Assembly (NCBI RefSeq): GCF_036556685.1
Contig: NZ_CP140614.1
Span: 124,001-188,000 of the forward strand
Origin: Sulfurospirillum sp. 1612
GTDB taxonomy: Bacteria; Campylobacterota; Campylobacteria; Campylobacterales; Sulfurospirillaceae
Direction of reading: 5' to 3'
Length of the DNA: 64,000 bases
The notes under the pieces are model-generated. The model was not told where the DNA came from, ran no database searches, and saw only the letters and a program-made list of their open reading frames with translations. Below are positions 52,266 through 61,019 of this stretch, piece after piece. Every line of letters begins with the position of its first letter. Position 1 is the stretch's first letter. Position numbers and translations under genes: made by a program.

Positions 52266-54764
52266 ATGTCGATTTTTAAGGAGTACCATCAAACATCATC
52301 GATGAATGAGATGTATGATCACGAACATAATATCAATGAACATTGGCGCGCCATATCTGAAGATATTGAGCGTGCCGGTATGGATGTGTTAAAAGAGAAA
52401 CAAAATGATATTAATTGGTACCTTGAAGACAACGGCGTGACCTTTAATATTCACAATAGCACAGATATTGCCAATAAACGCACTTGGAATATGGATCCGA
52501 TTCCTTTTGTGATAGCAAATCAGGAGTGGGAAGAGATTAAAATAGGGCTCAAGCAAAGAGCGAAACTTTTCAATCTTATCTTTAAAGATTTGTATGCCCA
52601 ACAGCGATTGATTAAAGAAAATATCATTCCTGCTGAGGTGATTTTCACGCATCAAGGCTATGCTAGTGAAGTTTTTGATTTTGGGTTTAAAGAGGACTTT
52701 CTTCTCTATTTTTATGCTGTCGATATGGCGCGAGGACCGGATGGGAAAATGTGGGTTATAAGTGATAAAACCCAAGCACCATCGGGTCTGGGATATGCGA
52801 TTGAGAACCGATCCACGATGAATACGATTAGTAAAGATCTCTATCCTGATATTTTTACTAAAAAGCTCTATCCTTTTATTGAATCATATAAAAATTTACT
52901 GCATCAATTGAGTGGTGGTGATATCTCAACCGCAGCGCTTTTGACTTCAGGTCCTCATAATGAAACCTATTTTGAACACTCCTATCTAAGCTCAGTTTTG
53001 GAGATTAATCTAGTACAAGGCAATGATTTATTATGTAAAAATGGTTCAGTTTGGCTGAAGAGTCTAAGTGGACTTAAGAAGATTAATACCATTTTGCGAC
53101 GGATGGATGATCGCTATTGTGATCCTTTAGAATTGAAAAATGATTCTAAACTCGGCGTGGCGGGTTTAACTGAAGCCATGCGTCAAAATAGTGTGAATAT
53201 GATTAATCCTATCGGTAGTGCCATTTTGGAAAATGTGGGACTCAACCCCTTTATGGAAAAAATTTGTGAATATTTCTTGGGGGAAAAGCTTATCTTGCCT
53301 CAGATTGCTACTTGGTGGTGTGGTCAGAAAAAAGAGCTGGATTTTGTTCTGAAAAATTTGGATCATTTGATAATCAAAAAGATTGATAAAACCGATGCAA
53401 TAAAGATCTATTTTGGAAGAAAACTCTCATCTGAAGAACGCGCGCATTTGTCTGATTTATTGATAGAAAATCCACATAAATATGTCGCACAAGAGGAGAT
53501 TAGTTTCTCTTGTGTGCCTTATCTCACTCCCGAAAAGATTGAATCTAGAAAAGCAGTCGTGCGGGCATTTTGCCTCAAAGAAGAGGAAGATTACAGCGTT
53601 ATGGATGGGGGATTGGTTCGAGTTTCTGCCAGTCAAGATCCTCTGATGGTCTCCTCTCAACAAGGAGGAACGAGTAAAGATTTGTGGATTTTAGGCGATG
53701 CGAGTGATGACATCAAAATTCCCAATCTTTTACCGTATTCTCGCTATGTGGAAACTTCGATTGATAATATTTCAACCCCTAAGGCAGAAAATTTATTTTG
53801 GTTGGGGCGCTATCTCTCCCGTTCTATCGCCACGACACGATTGATTAATCATCTTATTAAAAAAATTATCAATTTTTACCGGGATGAAGTGAGCACGCCA
53901 AAAGAGTCTCAATGGGTTTTACAAAATGCACTGACGCATATGACGATGACCTATCCTGGGTTTTTGGATGAACAAAATAAATACAATTTACAGCGTTTTC
54001 CTATGGGGGAAATCGTCTCGGTAATCAAAGAGGCAACCCGTACTGGGTCTTTGGCCTTTACCTTTTCGATGCTTGCTAATACCAATTTGAATTTAAAAGA
54101 TTTATTGGCGTTTGAGTCGTCTAAATTGTTTGATAAGATGGCAAAAGAGTGGTATGAATTTATCAATAGAAAAGGGGATTCTACCTTGATTATTGCGCAT
54201 GAGTTGGATAAATTTTTTATCTACTTAGTCGCGTACAAAGAGTTTGTGAGAGAGAGTATTTTTAAAGAACAAGGGTTGATTCTCTATGATATTGGCTACA
54301 AGATTGAAGCGGCCATGCTACTGATCTCCAAGGCTCGCTCTTTGTTGTGTCAGAAATTTGATCGGATTGTCTCTCATGATGTTTTGGAAGGCATGTTGCA
54401 TTCGGTGGAGAGTTTTAATGCTTATCGTGCGATTTATCGCAGTTCATTGACACTCGAACATGTGGTTGATTTTCTGATTTTAAGCCCGCAATTTCCAAAA
54501 TCTTTGACGTTTATCACTACAGATTTGTTGCAAGATTTTACCCTCTTGCCCAAGGCAAAAACTGCGACGATGGAATATGAAAAATCCATGCTCCAAGCAC
54601 AAGAATTGCTTCAAAATCTCGATGTGCAAACTTTGATAGCACTCCATGGCAATGATGGTATTTATACCCATCTAGATCACGCATTGCATCAACTCTCAGA
54701 ATTTTATATACAGTGTTCAGATGCCTTTTCAAATACCTATTTTTCACATTATGATGAGCAATAA
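52266..54764 (+). CDS. Circularly permuted ATP-grasp with fused alpha-E domain
   Basis: An 832-residue protein. Residues 1 to about 480 are a circularly permuted ATP-grasp ligase (DFGFKEDFLLYFYAVDMARGPDGKMWVISDKTQAPSGLGYAIENR region, YFEHSYL, and SSQQGGTSKDLWIL near the end). From about 495 the alpha-E helical domain starts NLFWLGRYLSRSIATTRLI. In many genomes the two domains are separate genes, as they are at 58840-60877 here. The gene starts one base after the DUF2126 gene and overlaps the following transglutaminase gene by one base, so the three proteins are coexpressed. It likely forms a peptide-like bond with ATP; the substrate is not known. Confidence 0.88.
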   Translation: MSIFKEYHQTSSMNEMYDHEHNINEHWRAISEDIERAGMDVLKEKQNDINWYLEDNGVTFNIHNSTDIANKRTWNMDPIPFVIANQEWEEIKIGLKQRAKLFNLIFKDLYAQQRLIKENIIPAEVIFTHQGYASEVFDFGFKEDFLLYFYAVDMARGPDGKMWVISDKTQAPSGLGYAIENRSTMNTISKDLYPDIFTKKLYPFIESYKNLLHQLSGGDISTAALLTSGPHNETYFEHSYLSSVLEINLVQGNDLLCKNGSVWLKSLSGLKKINTILRRMDDRYCDPLELKNDSKLGVAGLTEAMRQNSVNMINPIGSAILENVGLNPFMEKICEYFLGEKLILPQIATWWCGQKKELDFVLKNLDHLIIKKIDKTDAIKIYFGRKLSSEERAHLSDLLIENPHKYVAQEEISFSCVPYLTPEKIESRKAVVRAFCLKEEEDYSVMDGGLVRVSASQDPLMVSSQQGGTSKDLWILGDASDDIKIPNLLPYSRYVETSIDNISTPKAENLFWLGRYLSRSIATTRLINHLIKKIINFYRDEVSTPKESQWVLQNALTHMTMTYPGFLDEQNKYNLQRFPMGEIVSVIKEATRTGSLAFTFSMLANTNLNLKDLLAFESSKLFDKMAKEWYEFINRKGDSTLIIAHELDKFFIYLVAYKEFVRESIFKEQGLILYDIGYKIEAAMLLISKARSLLCQKFDRIVSHDVLEGMLHSVESFNAYRAIYRSSLTLEHVVDFLILSPQFPKSLTFITTDLLQDFTLLPKAKTATMEYEKSMLQAQELLQNLDVQTLIALHGNDGIYTHLDHALHQLSEFYIQCSDAFSNTYFSHYDEQ

Positions 54765-55714
54765 TGATTTATAACATTTATCACAAAACAACTTTTGATT
54801 ACCAAGGGATGGTGAGTTTTAGCCACAATATTGCACGATTAAAACCCAAAGATACGCCATTTCAAAAACGCCATTCTTATGCTTTTGAAGTCAATCCTGC
54901 GGTTTATGAATCTAGAGAATTTATCGATATTTTTGGCAATACCAATACCCATATTTTGGTACGAGAACCACACCATTCTTTGAGTGTGACGGGGATTTCG
55001 ACGGTTGAGGTTTTTGAGAAACAAATTGAAGACAATATCGCTCATTTGAGAGAGAATAGTATCACCTATGATGCGGCTATCAAGAGACTTTCTGCCTTTC
55101 ATCATGAAGATATCGATGCGAAAAGATTCCTTTTTGAATCCGCATTGATTTCAAATAGTGCTAAAGATATCAAAAATTATGCCCGAGAATCTTTTCAGAA
55201 CAGAAAAGACCTCTTTGAAGCCACCGAAGCGTTTATGGGACGTATTTTCAATGACTTTGAATTTGTTTCGGGTTTTAGTGATGTGATGACTCCGGTGGAG
55301 AAGATTTTTAAAGCCAAAAAAGGGGTCTGTCAGGATTTTGCACAACTTGCAATCGCCGCACTACGCTCTATTGGGTTGCCGGCAAAATATATCAGCGGCT
55401 ATATCGAAACCATACCACCGGAGGGACAAACAAAACTCTTTGGAGTAGATGCCTCTCATGCTTGGTTTAGCGTCTACATCCCCGGTGCCGGTTGGGCAGA
55501 TTTTGACCCGACTAACAATTGCATTCCTAAAGATCAACATATCATTTTAGGGGAAGGACGAGATTATCATGATATAGCTCCTTTGAAAGGCATCGTCTTT
55601 AGTAGTGGGAGCAGTAGATTGTCGGTGGTCGTAGATGTACGCCAAAAAGCGCATCATGATGACCCCGGTGAAGAGCCTCATATCGTGATGAGTCAGCACC
55701 AATCTCAATCATGA
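54764..55714 (+). CDS. Transglutaminase-like cysteine protease
   Basis: A 316-residue protein with an N-terminal transglutaminase N domain (MIYNIYHKTTFDYQGMVSFSHNIARL) and a catalytic core with triad C189 (GVCQDFAQ), H232 (DASHAWFS) and D248 (ADFDPTN). It has no signal peptide, so it is cytoplasmic. In such clusters this protease is proposed to process or cleave the peptide made by the ATP-grasp enzyme. It ends in a six-base convergent overlap with the MFS gene. Confidence 0.87.
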   Translation: MIYNIYHKTTFDYQGMVSFSHNIARLKPKDTPFQKRHSYAFEVNPAVYESREFIDIFGNTNTHILVREPHHSLSVTGISTVEVFEKQIEDNIAHLRENSITYDAAIKRLSAFHHEDIDAKRFLFESALISNSAKDIKNYARESFQNRKDLFEATEAFMGRIFNDFEFVSGFSDVMTPVEKIFKAKKGVCQDFAQLAIAALRSIGLPAKYISGYIETIPPEGQTKLFGVDASHAWFSVYIPGAGWADFDPTNNCIPKDQHIILGEGRDYHDIAPLKGIVFSSGSSRLSVVVDVRQKAHHDDPGEEPHIVMSQHQSQS

Positions 55715-56917
55715 TGTTTGGGTATTATCTATTGTGATTTTTTGTAAAACGGTTTCAAACCCTTTAGTTGGATTTTCAGGAATAAAAAATGACAAAAGCA
55801 AAGAGAGTACCCCAATACCCGCGCCAATCAAGAATACCAATGAATAAGAGTGTAACCACAAAAGTCCTAAAAGTGCCGGTAGAAAAACGGCCGCGATGTG
55901 ATTGATGGTAAAACTAACAGCTGATGCTGTGGCAATATCTTTGGGATCTGCGATTTTTTGAAAATAAGTCTTCAAAGCGATGGCCATCGAGAAGAGCAAA
56001 TTGTCAAAGATATACAATCCATAGGCGATATGCAGGTCATGAACCCAAGCATAAGAGACAAAAATCACAATCAAGCCAATGTATTCCAATCTCAGTGCTA
56101 AGCGTTCACCAAAATGTGCGATTAACTTGCCAATTTTTGGGGCGAGATATATGGTGAGCGCGGAATTTACAAAGAGCATCATGACCATATTATCGATATC
56201 AACGCCGAATTTTTGCACGAGTAAAAATCCTGCAAAAACCACGAAAATTTGTCTTCTCGCTCCCGCTAAAAAGGTCAATACATAAAAAAGCCAATACTCT
56301 TTTTTTAGTTTGAGCTTTTTCTCTTGAATGACGGTCTCTTTGAAATGCGCAAAAAATACCCAAGAGAGCAGACCAATGAGCATCGTCGTGGACCCAAAAA
56401 TCAAATACACTTGCGAATAATCCAAATGGAGATATTTCATCAAAGTATAGATTGCAACAAAGACAAAAAGCCCGACAAAAGATCTAACGGCATTAATCTT
56501 CCCTAAGATAATCGGTGCGGTTTTTTTCTCTAGCCATTGCAGGCTCAAAGATTGATTTAGCGTCTCTAAATAGTGAAACCCTAAAGACATCACAACCGTT
56601 GTCGTATATAATCCTATGGGCTTTGGAAAATATCCGGTCAATGCTGTGCCAGCACCGAGTAATATCATAGAGAGATAAACGAGCTTTTGTTGGTGAATAA
56701 AAAGAAGCACCAAGACAACACTAAAAGCTAAAAGTCCGGGAATCTCACGCAAACTTTGCAGGATTCCTATCTGTTTTCCATTGAAAGAGGCCACTTCGAT
56801 GACGAAGTTGTTCAAAAGAGAGGTCCACGCAGAAAATGAGATAATCGAAGCGATAGATATGGTGTATAGCAGTGCTTCTTTTGAGGTACAAAACCGAATC
56901 CATGTTGTTTTTTTCAA
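55709..56917 (-). CDS. MFS transporter of the amidoligase locus
   Basis: A 402-residue membrane protein with about 12 helices and the MFS layout (YLETLNQSLSLQWLEKKTAPIILGKINAVRS loop; AIALKTYFQKIADPKDIATASAVSFTIN). It lies 48 bases downstream of the second aspartoacylase-like gene on the same strand and is likely in that operon. It could export or import the pathway product. Substrate unknown. Confidence 0.75.
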   Translation of the reverse strand: MKKTTWIRFCTSKEALLYTISIASIISFSAWTSLLNNFVIEVASFNGKQIGILQSLREIPGLLAFSVVLVLLFIHQQKLVYLSMILLGAGTALTGYFPKPIGLYTTTVVMSLGFHYLETLNQSLSLQWLEKKTAPIILGKINAVRSFVGLFVFVAIYTLMKYLHLDYSQVYLIFGSTTMLIGLLSWVFFAHFKETVIQEKKLKLKKEYWLFYVLTFLAGARRQIFVVFAGFLLVQKFGVDIDNMVMMLFVNSALTIYLAPKIGKLIAHFGERLALRLEYIGLIVIFVSYAWVHDLHIAYGLYIFDNLLFSMAIALKTYFQKIADPKDIATASAVSFTINHIAAVFLPALLGLLWLHSYSLVFLIGAGIGVLSLLLSFFIPENPTKGFETVLQKITIDNTQTS

Positions 56918-56965
56918 GATAACTCCGAGAATAAATATATTTTACAAAAAGAAGGCATCAATCAA

Positions 56966-57901
56966 TTATCCACTCTTTACAATGCGATACGCTACGGCAT
57001 TTTCAAAGATGAGAGCATTTTTGTATTGACAGGCGATGAGTCCATCGGTAGGAGAGACAATGTGATGGATGATATTGCCTTCTAGTGCATCGATCACGGT
57101 TCCAATCATCTCATCTTTAGAGGCAAAAGAGCCAACGTTTTTGATGGGTACAAAGATACCACTTTTGGGTGTTTTAATGACTTCAATATCAGATTTTTTG
57201 GCAACAGTTGATTGATAGCCTGATAAAATTTTGTAATCAATAATTTTATTTTTGCTCAGAAAACTGATAATGCCCTCAAAGACACTATCGGCTTTGAGAC
57301 AGTCGATTTTAGTTTCATTAGGGCAGACAATAGAATAGGCTTTGGTTCCCCAAAGCTGCCAATTGTACTGCAACGAGACGATGTCGGTAGGCTCTAATTC
57401 TTTGTGATAAATCAATCGAAACCCAAATTTCTTAGAGGCCCCTCTATCTTCATAACCGGATTTAAAAAGTTTGACATAAGGAATACAAGTCGCGAGATCT
57501 TTACGTGTTTCAAGAATAATGCCATGGGTATAATCTTGTAAAACATCAAAGACTTTTTTGGCGATGCGTTGTGTAGTCTCCCCCTGTTCGTATCCGGGAA
57601 ACATCATGTTAATGTCTGTGTGATCAAGAGGCCAATAGCGCTCATTGAGATTGAGGGCATAATGGTTGAGTGATGGGATGATGAGGATATCACCTAAAAT
57701 CTTCTGTGAATGGGCCATATGATTTTTCATAAAATCAACAAGTTTGGATGCAGTATAAAGGGGGATAATGGTATTGCCCTCCATGGCTCCGATGATGGCA
57801 ACACTAGGAGCAGAGGGTTGGGAACCTTTAAATAAATACCCCTCAATATGCAAGGGCGCACGACTGAGTGAGTCGATGTGAACGATTTCAATCTTTTTCA
57901 T
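56966..57901 (-). CDS. Aspartoacylase/desuccinylase-like protein lacking zinc ligands
   Basis: A 311-residue protein. The start at 57901 follows GGGGGT; the 5' end overlaps the preceding gene by 14 bases. It has the M14-like fold pattern of its neighbour, but where the family has HxxE it reads GAMEGNT, and where the third zinc ligand lies (DIH in the neighbour) it reads LETRKDL. The active-site glutamate motif EMGVG is also missing. It is therefore likely a catalytically dead paralogue, perhaps a regulatory or structural partner of the intact enzyme. The C-terminal beta domain is retained (YQSTVAKKSDIEVIKTPKSG). Confidence 0.7.
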   Translation of the reverse strand: MKKIEIVHIDSLSRAPLHIEGYLFKGSQPSAPSVAIIGAMEGNTIIPLYTASKLVDFMKNHMAHSQKILGDILIIPSLNHYALNLNERYWPLDHTDINMMFPGYEQGETTQRIAKKVFDVLQDYTHGIILETRKDLATCIPYVKLFKSGYEDRGASKKFGFRLIYHKELEPTDIVSLQYNWQLWGTKAYSIVCPNETKIDCLKADSVFEGIISFLSKNKIIDYKILSGYQSTVAKKSDIEVIKTPKSGIFVPIKNVGSFASKDEMIGTVIDALEGNIIHHIVSPTDGLIACQYKNALIFENAVAYRIVKSG

Positions 57902-58838
57902 GATAACCCCCAAAAATCCTTGCCAACAAAGAGCCCTCATACACGACGGGGTATTCTCTTAGCGTAAACAAAATACCATCACTTGGTGCATAAATACTCT
58001 CAAGTGTATGCCCATCAATCGGATTCACGATTGCGCCGATTTTGTCATCTTTTTTGATAATATCACAGTGGTCGAGTTCGGGGACAAAAAGACCACTTTT
58101 AGGAGAATTGATATAAAATACTTCTCCTACCTCAGAGGAGAAAGCCTCACGAATATCAAAGACTTCTTCTGTGTCTATGATGCCTTCTGATTTCATAAGA
58201 TTTAAAATTCCCTGCAAGAGTTGGTGACCGTAATTTTTAGTGAGTCGCATTCCTACGCCCATTTCAACAACCAGTGTCTTGGTGCCAAGCGCATTCATCG
58301 TGTGCGCCAATGTTGTCTCCAAGACGGTGATAGCATCACTGATCCATATAAAATCACAGTTGAGTTTTTTTGCAAGGGGAAGGGTTGGTTTTGAGAACTC
58401 TTTGCTGATTCTAATTTGTGGTATTTCTCTTAGAAAAATATTAGAAGAGTGAATATCAACAGCAATATCGCTGCCTTGGATATCTTCGCTTAAGGCATGG
58501 ACCAATTGTCCGGGTAAAAACTCTTGACTGCCACCGGGAAATGTTCGATTCAAATCGACTTCATAGATAGGAAATCCTCTGGTAATCGAATCAATTCCTA
58601 GCGCATTGATGGCGGGGTATAAGTCAATGATTCCATGAATCGCGTCTTGATGTTGACGTAGCCATTGGGCTAAGAGAAAAATGACATATTGTCCTTCTAA
58701 TTCATCACCGTGAATACCACTAACGATACTAATACGCTTGGGATTGGTTACTGTTTTAGAGGGACTAAAGCGCCCCTTTTTGATACTGAGCATCTCCCCG
58801 ACTGGTAGTCTGGAAGAAAAAATTTCTTTTATTTGCAT
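57888..58838 (-). CDS. Succinylglutamate desuccinylase/aspartoacylase-family enzyme
   Basis: A 316-residue zinc amidohydrolase of the M14-like group. Zinc ligands H43 and E46 lie in SGIHGDELEG and H130 in VDIHSS; catalytic E192 is in VVEMGVG. A C-terminal beta domain starts near 240. The gene starts one base after the alpha-E gene and overlaps its degenerate paralogue. Such hydrolases occur with ATP-grasp/alpha-E genes and may cleave the amide product or activate its substrate. Confidence 0.85.
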   Translation of the reverse strand: MQIKEIFSSRLPVGEMLSIKKGRFSPSKTVTNPKRISIVSGIHGDELEGQYVIFLLAQWLRQHQDAIHGIIDLYPAINALGIDSITRGFPIYEVDLNRTFPGGSQEFLPGQLVHALSEDIQGSDIAVDIHSSNIFLREIPQIRISKEFSKPTLPLAKKLNCDFIWISDAITVLETTLAHTMNALGTKTLVVEMGVGMRLTKNYGHQLLQGILNLMKSEGIIDTEEVFDIREAFSSEVGEVFYINSPKSGLFVPELDHCDIIKKDDKIGAIVNPIDGHTLESIYAPSDGILFTLREYPVVYEGSLLARIFGGYHEKD

Positions 58839-58839
58839 A

Positions 58840-59511
58840 CTACTCCACTATGATGGTTGCAATTTTTTTGTAAATATCATCAAAGATTTCTTGTTGATTT
58901 TTGCGTTTTTTTTGGAATAATATCATGTTTTGAGGCAAATCAGGTGCAAGGGTATGCATCACCATATAGGCTTCATTGATGATGTTGTTGGTCAGAGCTT
59001 CATCTTTGTCTAAACGAAAGCAAAAATCGATTTCTTCGACTAATTTTCCCAACCGTATAAAAAAGTCGCTCCCTTGTTTGGCCTTTCTTTTGGAGAGCTC
59101 ACCCAATATTTCATTGATGAGGGATTGTGCATGGTCAATAAACTGATAATCAATGGTGAGGGCATTGGTGGTGGCATCTCGAAAGAGTGCATTGAGGGCA
59201 ATCACTTCTCCAAACATTTCAGTATTAATATAATTTCTCGCAATGATGGCATTTTCTCTGGCATTGGCCGTAATGGTTCTTAGGTTGTTATTGTGATTTC
59301 CCAAAATGGCGTTATGCAAAAATCCCATCGCATTTTTATATTTTAAATTGATTCCAAATTTTTCATACAATTTGGCACCGGCATCTTTGTCCACATCAAT
59401 AATCAAATCATACGTTTTAATAACATTATAAAGCGTGGCTTCGGTGCGGTCTAAATGTCTTCCGAGCCAATAAAGATTTGAGGCTACATTTGCTGTTAGT
59501 AATTGATCCAT
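58840..59511 (-). CDS. Alpha-E domain protein
   Basis: A 223-residue all-helical protein that begins NVASNLYWLGRHLDRTEATLYNVIKTYD, the alpha-E signature. It is the free-standing counterpart of the C-terminal half of the protein at 52266-54764. It sits one base after the ATP-grasp stop and one base before the aspartoacylase-like gene. Proposed in the literature as an accessory to the ATP-grasp ligase; its biochemical role is not established. Confidence 0.85.
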   Translation of the reverse strand: MDQLLTANVASNLYWLGRHLDRTEATLYNVIKTYDLIIDVDKDAGAKLYEKFGINLKYKNAMGFLHNAILGNHNNNLRTITANARENAIIARNYINTEMFGEVIALNALFRDATTNALTIDYQFIDHAQSLINEILGELSKRKAKQGSDFFIRLGKLVEEIDFCFRLDKDEALTNNIINEAYMVMHTLAPDLPQNMILFQKKRKNQQEIFDDIYKKIATIIVE

Positions 59512-59512
59512 A

Positions 59513-60877
59513 TTATAACTCCATTACCCAAGTATCTTTAAAGCCGCCACCTTGTGATGAATTGACAAGGTAATTGCCTTCTTCTAGTGCATATCGCGTG
59601 AGTCCGCATTGCCAAACTTTGATATCTTCGCCCATGACAACATAAGCCCTAAAATCTGCTTTTCTCGCACTGAGTTTTTGATCAAGATAGCATTGTTCAT
59701 CATAGAATTCTATTAATTCTTGGGCGATGAATCTCCTCGGATGCAATTCGATAATCTTCTTGAGATCGTCCAATTGCACTTGGGTCATGTTGTGTCCAAA
59801 TAAGACACCATATCCTCCCGCCTCAGCAACATCTTTGATAACCAATTTGGCAATATTGTCAAAAATATATTGGCAATCTTTTTCAAAATAAGGCAAATAT
59901 GTCGGCGCATTTTTCAAAATGGGGGTTTCTCCCAAATAGTACTCAATCATCTTAGGGACAAAATAATAGATTCCTTTGTCATCAGCCACGCCATTTCCTA
60001 TGGCATTTAAAATCGCCACATTACCGGCTAAATAGACATCGATAATCCCCGGCACACCAATCAAGCTCTCAGGATTAAAGCATAAAGGGTCGAGAAAATC
60101 ATCATCTAGCCTACGATAGACCGATCCGACGCGAATCAGTTTGCCATTGTAATTTTTAAAATAGAGTTTTTTGTTTTTGACAACAAGCTCATGTGATCTT
60201 GCTAGTTGAGCATTCATCTTTTTGGCCAAATAACTGTGCTCATAATAGGCTGAATTATATCTTCCTGGCGTTAAGACGACATTGATGCCTCCGCAATTTA
60301 CATAATCCATCGATTCTGTGATGTAGCTTGGGTATTGTTTAATCGGTTCGATTTTTAATTGTTCAAAGAAATCGGGATAAATTTTTCTGTAAGTATTGCG
60401 AATTGAGAGTGGATAGCTTGAACCGCTTGGGACTCTTAGGTTATCCTCAAGAATAACCCATGCATCATTTTTTGTATCTTTGACTAAATCAATACCGTTG
60501 ATATGGGTGCGAATCTTTTTGGAGGGGGAAAAGCCGCGAAAGTCTTTGAGATATCCTTTGGCTTGGTGCACAAATGCCTCAGGAATCACCCCTTCTTTGA
60601 CAATTTTTGCCTCTTGGTATAAATCTTCCAAAAAAAGATTAAGTGCCATAACACGCTGTTGCAAGCCTTTTTCTATGGTTGCAAACTCACTTTTTGAAAT
60701 AATACGAGGGACGACATCAAAAGGGAGGGAGCGTTCTATAAAATTTCCATCTTTGTAGAGGTTGAAGTTGATGGCAAATTTATCCATGTATTGTTGGAAC
60801 TGTTCGATTTTGTTTCTATCTTGCTTTGCAAAAATATTCCAAAATTTTTTATGAAGCTTGGTTTCTTTTTCTAACAA
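59513..60877 (-). CDS. Circularly permuted ATP-grasp ligase
   Basis: A 454-residue protein. The TTG start at 60877 follows AGGGGG; no upstream ATG fits. It has the ligase region of the family (DNLRVPSGSSYPLSIRNTYRKIYPDFF, YYEHSYLAKKM, AILNAIGNGVADDK, GSVYRRLDDDFLDPLCFNPES) and ends SSQGGGFKDTWVMEL. It shares the domain of the fused enzyme at 52266-54764, so the locus has two ATP-grasp enzymes of one family. It is the first gene of operon B. Confidence 0.88.
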   Translation of the reverse strand: MLEKETKLHKKFWNIFAKQDRNKIEQFQQYMDKFAINFNLYKDGNFIERSLPFDVVPRIISKSEFATIEKGLQQRVMALNLFLEDLYQEAKIVKEGVIPEAFVHQAKGYLKDFRGFSPSKKIRTHINGIDLVKDTKNDAWVILEDNLRVPSGSSYPLSIRNTYRKIYPDFFEQLKIEPIKQYPSYITESMDYVNCGGINVVLTPGRYNSAYYEHSYLAKKMNAQLARSHELVVKNKKLYFKNYNGKLIRVGSVYRRLDDDFLDPLCFNPESLIGVPGIIDVYLAGNVAILNAIGNGVADDKGIYYFVPKMIEYYLGETPILKNAPTYLPYFEKDCQYIFDNIAKLVIKDVAEAGGYGVLFGHNMTQVQLDDLKKIIELHPRRFIAQELIEFYDEQCYLDQKLSARKADFRAYVVMGEDIKVWQCGLTRYALEEGNYLVNSSQGGGFKDTWVMEL

Positions 60878-60910
60878 ATGACACCCCCTAAGATTTTATC
60901 TTTGTTATTG

Positions 60911-60941
60911 ATTATACCGCTTGTTGATATTGTATATCAAC
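60911..60941 (-). promoter_or_regulatory. Promoter/operator of the ATP-grasp operon
   Basis: On the minus strand TATAAT (60916-60911) lies 18 bases after TTGATA (60940-60935). The -35 is embedded in a perfect inverted repeat, GTTGATAT-TGT-ATATCAAC (60923-60941). This is a good operator candidate for an unidentified regulator. Confidence 0.55.
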
Positions 60942-61019
60942 TAATCTTGTTTAAATATTAATCACAAAGAAATAGACCCCTTCTTTTATGAAATATCAGT
61001 ATCTTAGAGGATTTTGCGA

